In this document: positions 38,018-48,839 of the stretch, in pieces
Layout of the letters: every line of letters begins with the position of its first letter
How positions within the stretch are numbered: the stretch's first letter is position 1
NCBI RefSeq assembly: GCF_002029255.1
Contig: NZ_MZGT01000008.1
Location: 1 to 64,000, forward strand
Reading direction: 5' to 3'
DNA length: 64,000 nt
Source of the DNA: Clostridium chromiireducens
Lineage (GTDB): Bacteria; Bacillota; Clostridia; Clostridiales; Clostridiaceae
Made by a program: the position numbers and the translations under genes
Notes under the pieces: model-generated
What the model was told of the DNA's origin: nothing
Databases searched by the model: none
The model's input: the letters and a program-made list of their open reading frames with translations, nothing else

Positions 38018-39256
38018 TTAAAAATAATCTGAAAAGTAAGGCTTTTCAACTGGTATCAGCTGTTCTAAAATTCTAAGCATATAATACTCTGTATTTATTC
38101 TTCCACACTCATATAAAAATGTTGGACGTTTATAGCCCATGAACATTGTTGTTAATGTCTGAATATCTATTTCTACTAAATTAGCAGCATGGAGATCATC
38201 TGTTTTTTCACAATAGGTTTCTTCTTCATTCCAGTAAACTTTAAAAACTCCATTATTCCACTTTGCAATAGAATCAGTTATTTTAAAATTAATTTTTATT
38301 TTTTGCGACTTATCTAAAAAAGGATATTTCAAAATAAAATCTTGTACATCTATGATCCTCGCCATGAAGTATGGTTCAATATTCTCAACTATTTCACTAT
38401 CCTCAAACATAAACGCCATTGGCTCTCCAGAGAAATTATTTCCTTTTACTTCATTCACCATTGAATGATGTGCACTTATATAGTTCCAAATTCCGTGACT
38501 TGCTTCGGTATTTAGATACACCATTTCTTTAATATGAAATATATCATTTCTAATATAATAAATCAGATACCCAAGAGGCTTGTGATTTTTATTATAATAG
38601 ATAGCAGCAATAATATCATCATTATCCCAACGCCAGTATTCATCCCAAGCCATCTCATCACGAATCATTGCTCCATGGCGTTGCATTGAAAAATAATCAT
38701 GCACATTCAAAAGGTCTTCACGGTCCAACTCTACACGCTCCATCATTCCAGTTACTGGCTTTACTTTAGGAAGCTGCGTATCTTTTATAGTGAAAGTAAT
38801 CTTATCCGAAATAATTTCCCATCCATGTTTTCTATACAAAGGAATTGAATAGGGATATAAAAACGAAATAGACTGCCCTTCTTTATGCATATGCCTTATG
38901 GCCTGTTTAATCAACGAGTGGATTAATCCCCTCCCTGTATACTCAGGATAAGTTGCAACACCAGTGACTCCACCCATTTTACAAATATAATCATGAATAT
39001 TCACTTTCATTGAGTATACTACAATCATTGAAGCTAGCTTATCATGATAAAACCAGCCTAGAACATAGGCATTTTTAAGAATAGGCATTTTTGCATGCAT
39101 AATTTGATCTTCTGTCCAGCCTGTATGAAGAAGATCTTCCATGGTTATTTGAAAGGCATAACGCAGAAGTCCATTAAATTGCTCAAGATCATTTTCTGTT
39201 AATTTTCTCATCTTAAAATCGCCATTTACCTCAATGTATTTATCTGCCTTTTCCAT
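38018..39256 (-). CDS. Eis-type GNAT acetyltransferase with SCP2-like C-terminal domain
   Basis: 412 residues, the size of Eis proteins. The N-terminal GNAT domain has the acetyl-CoA loop GVATYPEYTGRGLIHSLIKQ near residue 95 and the catalytic Tyr in IPLYRKHGWE. A second tryptic GNAT-like domain and a C-terminal sterol-carrier-like domain follow, and the chain ends in Phe (YFSDYF), whose carboxylate serves catalysis in Eis. These enzymes acetylate amines such as aminoglycosides or protein lysines. The natural substrate here is unknown. GGGGAGG lies upstream of the ATG. Single gene. Confidence 0.85.
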   Translation of the reverse strand: MEKADKYIEVNGDFKMRKLTENDLEQFNGLLRYAFQITMEDLLHTGWTEDQIMHAKMPILKNAYVLGWFYHDKLASMIVVYSMKVNIHDYICKMGGVTGVATYPEYTGRGLIHSLIKQAIRHMHKEGQSISFLYPYSIPLYRKHGWEIISDKITFTIKDTQLPKVKPVTGMMERVELDREDLLNVHDYFSMQRHGAMIRDEMAWDEYWRWDNDDIIAAIYYNKNHKPLGYLIYYIRNDIFHIKEMVYLNTEASHGIWNYISAHHSMVNEVKGNNFSGEPMAFMFEDSEIVENIEPYFMARIIDVQDFILKYPFLDKSQKIKINFKITDSIAKWNNGVFKVYWNEEETYCEKTDDLHAANLVEIDIQTLTTMFMGYKRPTFLYECGRINTEYYMLRILEQLIPVEKPYFSDYF

Positions 39257-39660
39257 AAATCCTCCCCGACTATATTAAAAAATTGCTCTTAAATATCATA
39301 TAAGAACAATATTTTTTATTAATAAAAAATTATAACTATAGTCTTTAAACATTATAATTTTGTAAATCTCTATAGTATATTATCTCATAATTATATTATA
39401 GATCTTTGATTTTATGTAGTCAATTTTGCACTTTTTACCTTAAACTAACAATTAGGCTTTGATTTTTAATTAAGCTCGTGAAACATTTATAAAACTCCTT
39501 TGTAAACAATAAACAGCCATATCTACAGAATATTTTTCATCTGGACTAAGTAAATTATACTCATGTATTATTAATTTATTTTCAATATATATTTTTGAGC
39601 AGACATGGAAAAGATATAATTACACCTTTACTTATGTATTCCAAAAAAGGAGTAGGTTTG
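39257..39660. other. Gene-free region between Eis-like and YjdF-like genes
   Basis: About 400 bp with only a leader hairpin (ATTGCTCTTA..TAAGAACAAT at about 39288-39316) near the acetyltransferase start and the AAAGGAG ribosome site at 39647-39652 of the next gene. A reading frame from 39595 upstream of the membrane protein lacks a ribosome site and is not used. Confidence 0.4.
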
Positions 39661-40260
39661 ATGAAAAATAAAGATAATACACTAGCTATCGGAATTGCCA
39701 TCTTATTTGAAATAATAGCAATAAGCACTGTTATTATCAAAATAATTTCTAAACAGTGGAATGACATGCATCTATTGTTCTTAGTGATAATATGTTTGAC
39801 GCTTCCTTTTGTAATTACATATATAGCAAACAAATATAATTTTGTATTACCTTCCAGCTTTCAATTAGTATCCGTGTCATTCATTCTTCTTGCTCAATAT
39901 TTTGGTGAATTCATACAATTATATACCACATTTTCGTGGTGGGATTTATTCCTTCATGGCTGCTTTGGCTGCTATGCGCCAATTATTGGACTACATTTAA
40001 TAACAGGAATTACAACATGGGATAGTGGAGTTACAAAAAAGCGTTTTGTTATTTTTAGTGGTATTATAGCCTTTTGTTTCACACTCGCTGTAGGTGTACT
40101 ATGGGAAATATTTGAGTTCTTAGGAGACTATTTTCTTAAGACAGGTATGACAACTGGTGGACTCGAAGATACAATGACCGATTTAATTATTAAGACTTTA
40201 TTTGCCCTAGCCACCACATCAATATATTGTTATAAGAAATTAAAAAACTCAAAATATTAA
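39661..40260 (+). CDS. YjdF-like (DUF2238-type) membrane protein
   Basis: 199 residues with five or six hydrophobic helices. The conserved signatures FSWWDLFLHGCFGCYAPIIG and GVLWEIFEFLGDYFL...GGLEDTMTDLIIKTLFAL match the YjdF/DUF2238 inner-membrane family, whose conserved Asp/Glu/His residues lie in or near the membrane. Function is not established. AAAAGGAGTAGGTTTG precedes the ATG at 39661. An upstream in-frame ATG at 39595 lacks such a site. A terminator follows at 40273-40306. Confidence 0.8.
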   Translation: MKNKDNTLAIGIAILFEIIAISTVIIKIISKQWNDMHLLFLVIICLTLPFVITYIANKYNFVLPSSFQLVSVSFILLAQYFGEFIQLYTTFSWWDLFLHGCFGCYAPIIGLHLITGITTWDSGVTKKRFVIFSGIIAFCFTLAVGVLWEIFEFLGDYFLKTGMTTGGLEDTMTDLIIKTLFALATTSIYCYKKLKNSKY

Positions 40261-40272
40261 TATTACTTTTCT

Positions 40273-40306
40273 AAGATATATATATTGAAATAGTATATAT
40301 ATCTTA
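40273..40306 (+). terminator. Terminator after YjdF-like gene
   Basis: AAGATATATATA / TATATATATCTT stem with a loop of about 10 nt followed by ATTACTTT, 12 nt after the stop. Confidence 0.65.
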
Positions 40307-40426
40307 TTACTTTAATTATTATTATTAAAACTTATTTTTTAATAATAAAAAATACTATCTATAATTATAGGTTAATAACTTACTAATTAAATAAATTACT
40401 TCAATTCTATTCCTACTGAAAACAAA

Positions 40427-40463
40427 AAGGGAGAGGTCATTTTCTCTGTAACCTCTTTCCCTT
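40427..40463 (-). terminator. Terminator after second MCP gene
   Basis: AAGGGAGAGGT / ACCTCTTTCCCTT stem with a loop of about 13 nt and TTTTTG on the minus-strand exit side, about 60 nt after the MCP stop. Confidence 0.75.
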
Positions 40464-40522
40464 ATTTGTTAAACTTAATATATATTTCGTATAATAATTT
40501 TTCTAAATCCTTTAATTCAAAA

Positions 40523-42241
40523 CTATATCCTAAATCTATGAACTATTTCGTTAAGCTTTTCTGCAATTTCTGCTTGATGTTGTGCGGTTTTAGCTACTTC
40601 TCCTATTGACCTTGTTGTCTCGTTAATACTCTCTCTTATTGTTTCAGCATTTTCAGATGACTTTTGTGCTGTCTCAGCAGTAGTTTGTATTGCTCCACTT
40701 ACTTGTTCTATCGTTACAGTAAGTCCTTCAGACATAGCTGCTATCTCTTCAGACATATTTTTTACAAATTCTGCATCGCCATGGTATTGATTACCCATTT
40801 CTTTCATCGACTCAAATTGAGGGTCTACATTGTTCTTTATGAAATCTAAAATTTCTTTGCTATTATCAGAAAGATTTTCGAAAGCCGCTTGTACTTTTGT
40901 AATTGTCTCCTGTATATTTGTTACAGCTCGCCCTGATTGTTCCGCTAGCTTTCTAACTTCATCAGCTACTATCGCAAAGCCTTTACCTTGCTCTCCAGCC
41001 CTAGCTGCTTCAATTGCCGCATTTAATGCCAATAAATTTGTTTGCTCAGATATTCCTGCAATTGTATCAGCCATTAGTTTTATATCATTTACGACCTGTC
41101 CTTCTCTAATTGCTTTCAGTCCTTTTTCTCTTTTTTCTTCATATAATACTCTTGCTTCCTCTACAGATAATTTACCTTTTCTTTGAAGCTCTAAAGCTCT
41201 ATCTTTAGATTTATTAGCATTATTGCTTCCTTCCTTTGCCTTATTTGATAATATATTAATGTTAGAATCTACTTCTTGAACAGATGCACTTATTTCCTCC
41301 GCTGAAGCACTCGTTTCTTGGACATCATTGGTTATATCCATTATTGCTGAATTTATGCTATCTGACGTTGATGTTAATTCCTCAACTGTAGCAGAAAGTT
41401 TATGGCTAGCTATATTCATATCTTGTGATTTTTCCATTATTTCTTTTATGAGGGTTCTCATATCATTCTTCATTAAATATATAGACTTTGTGAGTTCTCC
41501 TATCTCATCTTTACGTTTTAGATATTCTTCCTGTATAATTCCTGTAAAATCTCTATTAGCTAATTCCTTAATATGTTTAACTGCTGAATTTAACGGGTTA
41601 ACTATCATTTTTGAAATAGTAACAGCTAAAACGGTTGATATTATAATGGCTAATAAAACTAACCCTATGTATATCTTTATTGAATTCTTGAAATCTGTAA
41701 TATTTTGAGCATTTATTTCTTCAGCATCTTTAATATTATATTCTGATAAAGCCTTTAATTGTTTTTGGAATTCATTAACTTTAGTAGAAATAACTTTATA
41801 TCTCTCAAATGCGTCTGATTGCCTTCCCTCCATTGCCAATTTTATTATATTATCTCTTCCTTCACTATAAGCTTTAAGTTCATCTTCAATAATTGGAGTT
41901 GTATCTAATTCAAATTTATCAAGGTTTGTTCCCTTATACATTTGCCAATTATCATTATACTTTTTAGTTCTTTCTTGAATATCATTTAATTTATTCTTTT
42001 GCTCTTCAGGATTTTTTGTATCTAAAATAATATAATATATGTCAGCCTCTATTGCTTGCGACTGAGCTATATTATCATTTAAGCATTGTACTGCTAATAA
42101 ATTTTCATTATACATTGATGTTACATTATTGTTTGACTTCCAATTATAATAGAAACCTGTTCCTCCAATGAAAGCAATTAAGAAAATCATTACAAACGTA
42201 AATAAAAAAATTTTACTCTTAACTTTTAATCTGTTTATCAT
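40523..42241 (-). CDS. Methyl-accepting chemotaxis protein (four-helix-bundle sensor)
   Basis: 572 residues from the ATG at 42241, which has AGGAGG seven bases upstream. The frame is open 20 codons further but without a site. Membrane helix at about 8-30, a small extracellular sensor of about 150 residues predicted all-helical (Tar-like 4HB_MCP), second membrane helix at about 190-210, HAMP at about 212-265, then the signalling coiled coil with tip [20 protein letters not shown]. It lacks a C-terminal CheR-docking pentapeptide. Ligand unknown. Single gene with its own terminator. Confidence 0.9.
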   Translation of the reverse strand: MINRLKVKSKIFLFTFVMIFLIAFIGGTGFYYNWKSNNNVTSMYNENLLAVQCLNDNIAQSQAIEADIYYIILDTKNPEEQKNKLNDIQERTKKYNDNWQMYKGTNLDKFELDTTPIIEDELKAYSEGRDNIIKLAMEGRQSDAFERYKVISTKVNEFQKQLKALSEYNIKDAEEINAQNITDFKNSIKIYIGLVLLAIIISTVLAVTISKMIVNPLNSAVKHIKELANRDFTGIIQEEYLKRKDEIGELTKSIYLMKNDMRTLIKEIMEKSQDMNIASHKLSATVEELTSTSDSINSAIMDITNDVQETSASAEEISASVQEVDSNINILSNKAKEGSNNANKSKDRALELQRKGKLSVEEARVLYEEKREKGLKAIREGQVVNDIKLMADTIAGISEQTNLLALNAAIEAARAGEQGKGFAIVADEVRKLAEQSGRAVTNIQETITKVQAAFENLSDNSKEILDFIKNNVDPQFESMKEMGNQYHGDAEFVKNMSEEIAAMSEGLTVTIEQVSGAIQTTAETAQKSSENAETIRESINETTRSIGEVAKTAQHQAEIAEKLNEIVHRFRI

Positions 42242-42719
42242 CTTATTCCTCCTAGTATAAACTGTTTTTGCTTTTGTATTACTAATTATCTCATTGTACA
42301 AAAAAAAGATAGTCTTCTGCTTATTTCTACATGAAATAAAAGACCACCCTTCTTCGAGTTACCCATAATATAATATTTTATCAGAAATCCTAAAAAAATC
42401 AAATATTAAATACATTTACCTTTTAGGTGAATTTTATGTCTTATATTTTTACCTTTACCAAATTTTCAATTATCCTCTTATTCAAACCTTTTCTCATGGA
42501 TTCTAGTTCCCAATGATGTATTCCGTATTACTTCTTTTACCAAGCTTATGAGTCCCACATTTAACAACTTTAGCTAATTCAAATAATTTTATCTTTATTT
42601 TTTCTTTATATTAGATTAAAATTATTATTAGTGAAAATAACAATATAGTTAAGAGGGAATACTAATTAAAATAATAGATTTTTTCTTAATTTAAATACAG
42701 TTATAAGTGAGGTAAGACT
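42242..42719. other. Divergent promoter region between MCP and glnS
   Basis: About 480 bp. The MCP leader contains GGGTAACTCGAAG...GGGTGGTC segments that might fold, but no c-di-GMP riboswitch core was found. An AGTGAGGTAAGACT site precedes the glnS ATG. No T-box was seen upstream of glnS. Confidence 0.4.
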
Positions 42720-44381
42720 ATGTCAAACGAAATCAATTCTTCTAATTTTATTAGAAATATCGTAGTAGAGGATTTAGACAGTGGTAAACATAACCAAATA
42801 ATAACTCGTTTCCCACCTGAACCAAACGGTTACTTACATATAGGTCACGCTAAATCTATTCTTTTAAACTTTGGTTTAGCTTATGAGTTTAATGGGAAAA
42901 CACATCTAAGATTTGATGATACAAATCCTGTTAAAGAAGATACAGAATATGTTGAATCAATTAAAGAAGACGTTAAATGGCTTGGGGGAAACTGGGATGA
43001 ACTTTTCTTTGCATCTGATTATTTCGATGAGATGTACAATAGAGCTGTTTTATTAATAAAAAAAGGAAAAGCATATGTATGTGACTTAACTTCTGAAGAA
43101 GCTAAAGAGTATAAGGGAACATTAACACAACCAGGTAAAGAAAGTCCATATAGAAATAGATCAGTTGAAGAAAATTTAGATTTATTTGAAAGAATGAAAA
43201 GCGGAGAATTTGCTGATGGGCAAAAGGTTCTAAGAGCTAAGATAGACATGGCTTCACCTAACATTAATATGAGGGATCCTGTTATATACAGAATATCTCA
43301 TTCTACTCACCACAATACTGGTGATAAATGGTGTATATATCCTATGTATGATTTTGCTCATCCATTAGAAGATGCTATTGAGCAAGTAACTCACTCAATC
43401 TGTACTTTAGAATTTGAAGATCACAGACCACTTTATGATTGGGTAGTAAGAGAATGCGAAATGACCGCTTCCCCAAGACAAATAGAATTCGCAAGGCTAA
43501 ATATGACTAATACTGTTATGAGTAAGAGAAAGCTAAAACAATTAGTTGATGAAAAAGTTGTTGATGGGTGGGATGATCCTAGAATGCCTACTATCTGTGG
43601 GCTTAGAAGAAAAGGATGTACTCCTGAAGCTTTAAGAAATTTCTGCACAGCTATTGGAGTTGCTAAAGCTAATTCTGTAGTAGACTCTCAAATGTTAGAT
43701 TACTTTATAAGAGAAGATTTACAACTAAAAGCACCATTAGCTATGGCTGTATTAAATCCATTGAAACTAGTTATAACAAATTACCCTGAAAATGAAACAG
43801 AAATGCTTTCAATAGAAAATAATGCCAAGGATGAAACTCAAGGTACTCGACTTGTTCCATTCTCTAGAGAATTATTTATTGAAAAAGATGACTTCATGGA
43901 AAATCCACCTAAGAAGTACTTTAGATTATTCCCTGGTAATGAAGTTAGATTAAAGGGAGCATATTTTGTTAAATGTACTGAGGTAATCAAAGATGAAAAT
44001 GGTGAAGTTGTAGAAATTCACTGTACTTATGATCCAGAAACTAAGAGTGGTTCTGGTTTTACTGGCAGAAAAGTTAAAGGAACAATTCACTGGGTTGATG
44101 CAAAGACGTGTCTTCCTGCTGAATTTAGATTATATGAACCATTAATTCTAGATGACGTAGAAGAAAATGAAGGGAAACACTTCCTAGAACAAATAAATCC
44201 AAATTCATTAGAAGTATTACAAGGATTTATTGAACCAACTGCATTTAAAGATGCTAAGGCTCAAGATAAATTCCAAATGGTTAGAAATGGTTTCTTTAAT
44301 GTAGATACTAAATATACAACTGCTGATAAGTTAGTATTTAATAGAATAGTTCCATTAAAATCATCATTTAAATTAAGCTAA
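42720..44381 (+). CDS. glnS: Glutaminyl-tRNA synthetase
   Basis: 553 residues, class I. HIGH motif in [16 protein letters not shown], catalytic-domain [29 protein letters not shown] motif as [11 protein letters not shown] near residue 268, and the two C-terminal beta-barrels that read the anticodon. It charges tRNAGln directly. Many Firmicutes instead use GatCAB on mischarged Glu-tRNAGln, so GlnS marks the lineages that acquired it. GltX is 4.5 kb away. Single gene, with terminator at 44430-44486. Confidence 0.97.
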   Translation: MSNEINSSNFIRNIVVEDLDSGKHNQIITRFPPEPNGYLHIGHAKSILLNFGLAYEFNGKTHLRFDDTNPVKEDTEYVESIKEDVKWLGGNWDELFFASDYFDEMYNRAVLLIKKGKAYVCDLTSEEAKEYKGTLTQPGKESPYRNRSVEENLDLFERMKSGEFADGQKVLRAKIDMASPNINMRDPVIYRISHSTHHNTGDKWCIYPMYDFAHPLEDAIEQVTHSICTLEFEDHRPLYDWVVRECEMTASPRQIEFARLNMTNTVMSKRKLKQLVDEKVVDGWDDPRMPTICGLRRKGCTPEALRNFCTAIGVAKANSVVDSQMLDYFIREDLQLKAPLAMAVLNPLKLVITNYPENETEMLSIENNAKDETQGTRLVPFSRELFIEKDDFMENPPKKYFRLFPGNEVRLKGAYFVKCTEVIKDENGEVVEIHCTYDPETKSGSGFTGRKVKGTIHWVDAKTCLPAEFRLYEPLILDDVEENEGKHFLEQINPNSLEVLQGFIEPTAFKDAKAQDKFQMVRNGFFNVDTKYTTADKLVFNRIVPLKSSFKLS

Positions 44382-44429
44382 TCTATATATCATAAACTTG
44401 ATGATAATATCGTATAGTTATCATCTTGA

Positions 44430-44486
44430 AAGGGTACTCTGCCGCTATGCTAAAAGTTATGCAAAGCTGTGCACTGAGTGACCCTT
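44430..44486 (+). terminator. glnS terminator
   Basis: AAGGGTACTC / GAGTGACCCTT outer stem enclosing a branched-looking 36-nt segment, followed by CTTTTTATT. About 50 nt after the glnS stop. Confidence 0.7.
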
Positions 44487-44609
44487 CTTTTTATTATATA
44501 TCCTCCTTTGATACTCTTGTCTCATTCAGAAAATTTTTATTATTATTGTAACCAAATCCTAAAATTTTATCTAATTTTCCATATTTCGATAAAAACTAAC
44601 TTCAACTAT

Positions 44610-44636
44610 TAAGTTAATAAATTGCATTTCGATAAT
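44610..44636 (+). promoter_or_regulatory. Sigma-28 (SigD)-like promoter for MCP
   Basis: TTAA, a 15-nt spacer and TTCGATAA, close to the flagellar/chemotaxis sigma consensus TAAA-N15-(G)CCGATAT. It sits about 40 nt before the ribosome site of the MCP at 44674, a typical SigD-controlled class. Confidence 0.5.
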
Positions 44637-44673
44637 AGAGATAAAACTATATATATTAGGGGGAATGCAACAG

Positions 44674-46434
44674 ATGGAAAAATCACTCAAAAAAACAAAA
44701 GGCTTACCCATAAAAACGAAACTCATTTTAGTAATGATACTATTATTAAGTATACCCGTACTTGTACTTGGATTAGTGAGCTACTATGTTGCCAGAGGAG
44801 AACTTGAAAATAGTGGAAAGATTTTATTAAAAAATAGTGTAGAAATGACATTGCAAGTAATTGATGCAAATCAAAAACTTGTTGATAAGGGCTATCTAAC
44901 CCTTGATGAAGCACAAGAAAGAGTTAAAGAATATATGCTTAGCGAAAAACAAGCGGATGGTACAAGAAAAATCAACCAAAATTTAAGCTTAGGTAAAAGT
45001 GGTTATTTATTTGCTTATACTCAAGATGGAGTTGAAGCAGTACATCCTAGTTTAGAAGGCAAAAGTGTACTGGATTATAAAGATAAAAAGACTGGCGCAT
45101 TATTTGTTAAAGATCAAATTAAAGTAGCTAATGGTGGCGGAGGTTATCTGACTTATTGGTGGACACTTCCTAATTCAGATAAGATTTCAGACAAAATAAC
45201 TTATCAAAAAACTGATCCTCATTGGGGTTGGGTAGTTTGTGCTGGTACTTATATGAGTGATTTTAATGTTGGTTCAAACAATATTCTTATTACTACTCTT
45301 ATCATACTACTAGCAGTACTTATTATAGGTTCTGCCGTAATCATGATATTTGCAAAACACATATCTGCTCCTATTAAAGAAATAAGTAACGCTGTAGATA
45401 TTGTTGCTTCAGGTAATCTGAATATAAAAATAGGAAAAATTAAAAACAGAGATGAAATCGGTAATTTAAATAATTCCTTCGAAATAATGGTTAAGAATGT
45501 TAGTGAATTTATAACTTCAGTTAGGGATTCCGTTAATGTTGTTTTTGACTCTTCTAAATTATTAGATACTATTGTTGCTGAAAATACGGCTTCTATTAAT
45601 GAAGTTGCGGCTTCTGTAGAAGATATTGCCAAGGGTTCAAATGAGCAGGCTAAAGAAACTGAAAACGGTGTTATTAGAGTTCGAAATTTATCTAACAAGA
45701 TAGATTTAGTTACAAAACTAACAATAGAAACTAACGATATCGCAATTAAAACAACTAATATAAGTAACAGAGGTTTAGAAGCGATTGATATACTTTCACA
45801 AAAATCAATTGAAAACAGTAAGGCTACTGAAAAAACTAGTGATATAATAATGGAAGTGGATAAAACTTCTGTTGAAATTGGATCTATTACTGAGGCAATA
45901 AGCCAAATTTCAGAGCAAACAAACCTATTATCTTTAAATGCTGCTATAGAAGCTGCAAGAGCTGGTGAGCAAGGAAAAGGCTTCGCCGTAGTTGCTGAGG
46001 AAGTTAGAAAATTAGCTTCTCAATCTTCAATGTCTGCTGCAAAAGTTAAAGAATTAATCAATGGAATTCAAGATAAATCAAAAGCCGCTGTTAAAGCTAT
46101 TGAGGATGGAAAGTTAATTGCTAAAGAACAAAACAAGTCTGTGCTGGAAGCTAAGGATATATTTGTTGAAATATTAAAAGCTGTAGAAAAGATTACAGAC
46201 GATATGAAAAACTTAAAAACTTACAGCCTGGAAATGGAAGACGAAAAAAATGAAATAGTTGAAATTTTAGAAACTCTTTCTGCTTCAACTGAAGAGAGTT
46301 CCGCTGCTACTCAACAAATTTCTGCTACAACTGAGCAGCAATTAGCAAGTGTAAATCAAATAGCAAAACATACTCAAGACCTAAATATACTTGCAGAGAA
46401 GCTTAGAGAAGCAGTTAATTCTTTCCAAGTTTAA
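44674..46434 (+). CDS. Methyl-accepting chemotaxis protein (single-Cache, sCache_2)
   Basis: About 586 residues. Membrane helix at about 15-37, extracytoplasmic single-Cache domain at about 40-190 with [24 protein letters not shown] and [15 protein letters not shown] signatures, second membrane helix at about 205-228, HAMP at about 230-282, then signalling domain with [20 protein letters not shown]. sCache_2 receptors often sense organic acids. A first ATG at 44665 sits right on the GGGGGA site. The ATG at 44674 has normal spacing and is preferred. A SigD-like promoter precedes it and a terminator follows. Confidence 0.92.
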   Translation: MEKSLKKTKGLPIKTKLILVMILLLSIPVLVLGLVSYYVARGELENSGKILLKNSVEMTLQVIDANQKLVDKGYLTLDEAQERVKEYMLSEKQADGTRKINQNLSLGKSGYLFAYTQDGVEAVHPSLEGKSVLDYKDKKTGALFVKDQIKVANGGGGYLTYWWTLPNSDKISDKITYQKTDPHWGWVVCAGTYMSDFNVGSNNILITTLIILLAVLIIGSAVIMIFAKHISAPIKEISNAVDIVASGNLNIKIGKIKNRDEIGNLNNSFEIMVKNVSEFITSVRDSVNVVFDSSKLLDTIVAENTASINEVAASVEDIAKGSNEQAKETENGVIRVRNLSNKIDLVTKLTIETNDIAIKTTNISNRGLEAIDILSQKSIENSKATEKTSDIIMEVDKTSVEIGSITEAISQISEQTNLLSLNAAIEAARAGEQGKGFAVVAEEVRKLASQSSMSAAKVKELINGIQDKSKAAVKAIEDGKLIAKEQNKSVLEAKDIFVEILKAVEKITDDMKNLKTYSLEMEDEKNEIVEILETLSASTEESSAATQQISATTEQQLASVNQIAKHTQDLNILAEKLREAVNSFQV

Positions 46435-46502
46435 AAATTATAACATCTATTGATGAAAATGAACTCTGTAATAGTACTATAAATATTCATAATTAACTAA
46501 AT

Positions 46503-46531
46503 TAAAACCATACCAGAAACAGTATGGTTTT
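46503..46531 (+). terminator. Terminator after third MCP
   Basis: TAAAACCATAC / GTATGGTTTTA perfect 11-bp stem with a 7-nt loop followed by ATTTG, about 70 nt after the stop. The remainder of 46435-46741 shows no supported gene. Confidence 0.75.
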
Positions 46532-46741
46532 AATTTGACTTATGATACAGCAATCAGTTTTGTAAAAAAATAACTACTTATTATCATATAAGTAACCAAC
46601 TTTTTTCTGATATGGTCCCCTCATGCCGCATTTTTTAAGCATATTCTTAAGAATATATATGGTATAGAATAAATATTCCCATATTGTTTAGAATATTTAT
46701 TCAAAAGAATATATAAATAATGCAAATTATTCTAATCAAAA

Positions 46742-47386
46742 TCACTCTTCTATATTTTTAATTGAGCTTATTATCATTTCTACAACTGTCTCAGTGATAT
46801 CATCAAATGTTAAAACTTCATCCTTAATTGGTAGTGACGTATAACTTACTCTCTGCAGCACACCCATAATTGTTTGAAACATATAATATCCTGTTTTGGT
46901 GGGATGTAAATCTGATTTTAACGACCTATCAGTGATACCCTTATTAATAGCATCGGTAAAAAAATCACTCATATCATCTTCTAAAATGAAATTTTCATAC
47001 TTTAATTTTAATTCTTCATTTGAATCATAAGCTCCGTAATAAAAGTCAAACAGAAAAATAAATTTGATTTCATTTTTATATTCTTTAGCAAAATTAATCC
47101 AAGCATTGAGCATTGCTATTATTCTATCTTTTCCACTCGCTTCACATCTATCCTCACTTTTTATAAATTGTACCATATGCCGTATAATATCCATTTGCAC
47201 TTCAAAAATCAATTCATCTATTGACTTAAAATGCTTATAAAAAGTGACTCTACTTATTCCTGACAAAGTGCACACATCTTTAATATTAACATTAATAAAA
47301 TTATATTTTAAAAATAATTCTTTTCCAGTCTGAATAATCTCTTCACGATTTTTATTTTTAATTTTTTCATGCCATGATTCACTCAT
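46742..47386 (-). CDS. TetR-family regulator of the MFS exporter
   Basis: 214 residues. N-terminal helix-turn-helix (FLKYNFINVNIKDVCTLSGISRVTFYKHFKSIDELIFEV) and an all-helical ligand domain. It is downstream of the MFS gene and overlaps it by 8 bp, so both are made from one transcript. It probably represses its own operon at the GATTTAC..GTAAACC palindrome (48612-48630) before the MFS gene. Inducer unknown. Confidence 0.88.
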   Translation of the reverse strand: MSESWHEKIKNKNREEIIQTGKELFLKYNFINVNIKDVCTLSGISRVTFYKHFKSIDELIFEVQMDIIRHMVQFIKSEDRCEASGKDRIIAMLNAWINFAKEYKNEIKFIFLFDFYYGAYDSNEELKLKYENFILEDDMSDFFTDAINKGITDRSLKSDLHPTKTGYYMFQTIMGVLQRVSYTSLPIKDEVLTFDDITETVVEMIISSIKNIEE

Positions 47387-48581
47387 TTTCTGCTACCTCT
47401 TCCTTATATGATTTGTTTCCAATAAAAGTAATTCCTATTGTTCCAATTAAAATAAGAGCTCCTACAACATATGGAAGATTTATATGTTTATCAAATAAAT
47501 TTCCAGCCATTAGAGGACCAATTATATTCCCAAAACTAGTATAAGTATTACTAAGTCCCGAAACAAATCCTTGCTGATCACCAGCCTTATTTGAGAGCAT
47601 TGTACTTACAGTAGGCCTCAAAAATGAATTAAATGCAAAGAATATTGCTGAAACTGCTAAAAGATATATAAAGTTAACTTTTATAAGCATCAATAAAAGC
47701 GCAATAGCCGTCATTAAAAGAGAAAATCTTATAAGTTTATATTCTCCAAAACGTTTTATTACCTTATCAATTAATCCTACTTGTATAATAATCCCTATAA
47801 TTGCTCCCAAAGTAATTAAAACAGAAATATACTGAGAATTAAATCCATATTTTTGTTCTACATATAAAGAATATACTGTTTCGTAGTTTACTAAACCAAA
47901 TGTCATAACAAAAATAAGTATCAAATATGGAAAATATGGAGTATGGAAGGATTGAATAAATTGTCTTGAAATAGATTCGTTCTTCTTAAGGTTTTTTAAT
48001 GAATTTCTCTTCTCTATGGACAATGTTTCTGGAAGTCCAATAGTTAATACTGTTGCAACTAAGCCTAAAGCAGAGGCCCAAAAATACGGCACTCTAATAC
48101 CTAGTTGAGCTATAACCCCTCCTATTCCTGGCCCTAAAACCATTCCTAAGTTTATAGCAGCACTAAAGTATCCCATTCCCTTTGCACGAGTTTCTTTAGT
48201 AGTCGTATCTGCAATATATGCAAGATTGGATGGTATCATAATTCCTAAACCAATTCCCCCAATAAATCTCGCTATATATAGCCATATCAATTCTTGAGAT
48301 ATGGCAAACATGAAATCAGAAATTACTGTAAGAAATAAGCCAGCTAATATCATCTTTTTTCTTCCATATTTATCTGAAAATCTCCCACCAATTGGTGAAA
48401 ATAAAAATTGAGCCGCTCCAAAAACAGCTACTAAGTAACCAGCTACAGAGCCTCCTGCATTAAATTGCTTTAAATATTCCGGCAAAATTGGTATTACCAT
48501 TCCTTGTCCAAGTAACGCAATGAATATATTAAACATCAAAATACCTAAAGGCAGTCTTTTTTTTATGTTTGAATTGAACAT
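47379..48581 (-). CDS. MFS multidrug efflux transporter
   Basis: 400 residues, 12 membrane helices. The loop 2-3 signature GGRFSDKYGRKKMILAG and the drug-efflux motif in helix 5 (GMVLGPGIGGV) are clear, so it is a DHA1-type drug/H+ antiporter (NorA/Bmr-like). It is the first gene in an operon with the TetR regulator. A sigma-A-like promoter (TTTACA-N17-TAAAAT) and a palindrome lie upstream. Confidence 0.9.
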   Translation of the reverse strand: MFNSNIKKRLPLGILMFNIFIALLGQGMVIPILPEYLKQFNAGGSVAGYLVAVFGAAQFLFSPIGGRFSDKYGRKKMILAGLFLTVISDFMFAISQELIWLYIARFIGGIGLGIMIPSNLAYIADTTTKETRAKGMGYFSAAINLGMVLGPGIGGVIAQLGIRVPYFWASALGLVATVLTIGLPETLSIEKRNSLKNLKKNESISRQFIQSFHTPYFPYLILIFVMTFGLVNYETVYSLYVEQKYGFNSQYISVLITLGAIIGIIIQVGLIDKVIKRFGEYKLIRFSLLMTAIALLLMLIKVNFIYLLAVSAIFFAFNSFLRPTVSTMLSNKAGDQQGFVSGLSNTYTSFGNIIGPLMAGNLFDKHINLPYVVGALILIGTIGITFIGNKSYKEEVAENE

Positions 48582-48611
48582 TTTTACCTCCTAAGTTTAC
48601 ACACAATAAAT

Positions 48612-48630
48612 GATTTACACCACGTAAACC
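48612..48630. promoter_or_regulatory. Probable TetR operator before MFS gene
   Basis: GATTTACACCACGTAAACC, imperfect palindrome (TTTAC..GTAAA), about 30-50 bp before the MFS start. On the minus strand it follows a promoter TTTACA-N17-TAAAAT, and TGGTTTAC half-sites recur near 48655 and 48633. Confidence 0.55.
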
Positions 48631-48796
48631 ATTTTACTATTATTTTCATTTTTTGTAAACCACATTTGAAAGGACAAAATCGCAAGCGAATATACTTTAT
48701 TTTTTATTCTTTAATTATTATATTAAATTTGATAAAACCTCTCTGTATATAAGTTGCCTTCAAATTATTATGCAGCATAATTTCTTAAAGAATAAA

Positions 48797-48824
48797 AACT
48801 ACTACAAGTTCTCCTGTAGTAGTT
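48797..48824 (-). terminator. gltX terminator
   Basis: AACTACTACAAG / (CT)GTAGTAGTT stem with short loop and TTTTTATT on the minus-strand exit, 16 nt after the gltX stop. Confidence 0.8.
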
Positions 48825-48839
48825 CTTATTAATGTTTGC

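Noticed and set aside
42302-42420. c-di-GMP riboswitch in the MCP leader
   Set aside because: The GGGTAACTCG..GGGTGG segments do not match the GEMM-I or GEMM-II core.
46580-46680. 22-residue frame MLKKCGMRGPYQKKVGYLYDNK on the minus strand
   Set aside because: No ribosome site, no terminator and no recognisable family, so likely chance.
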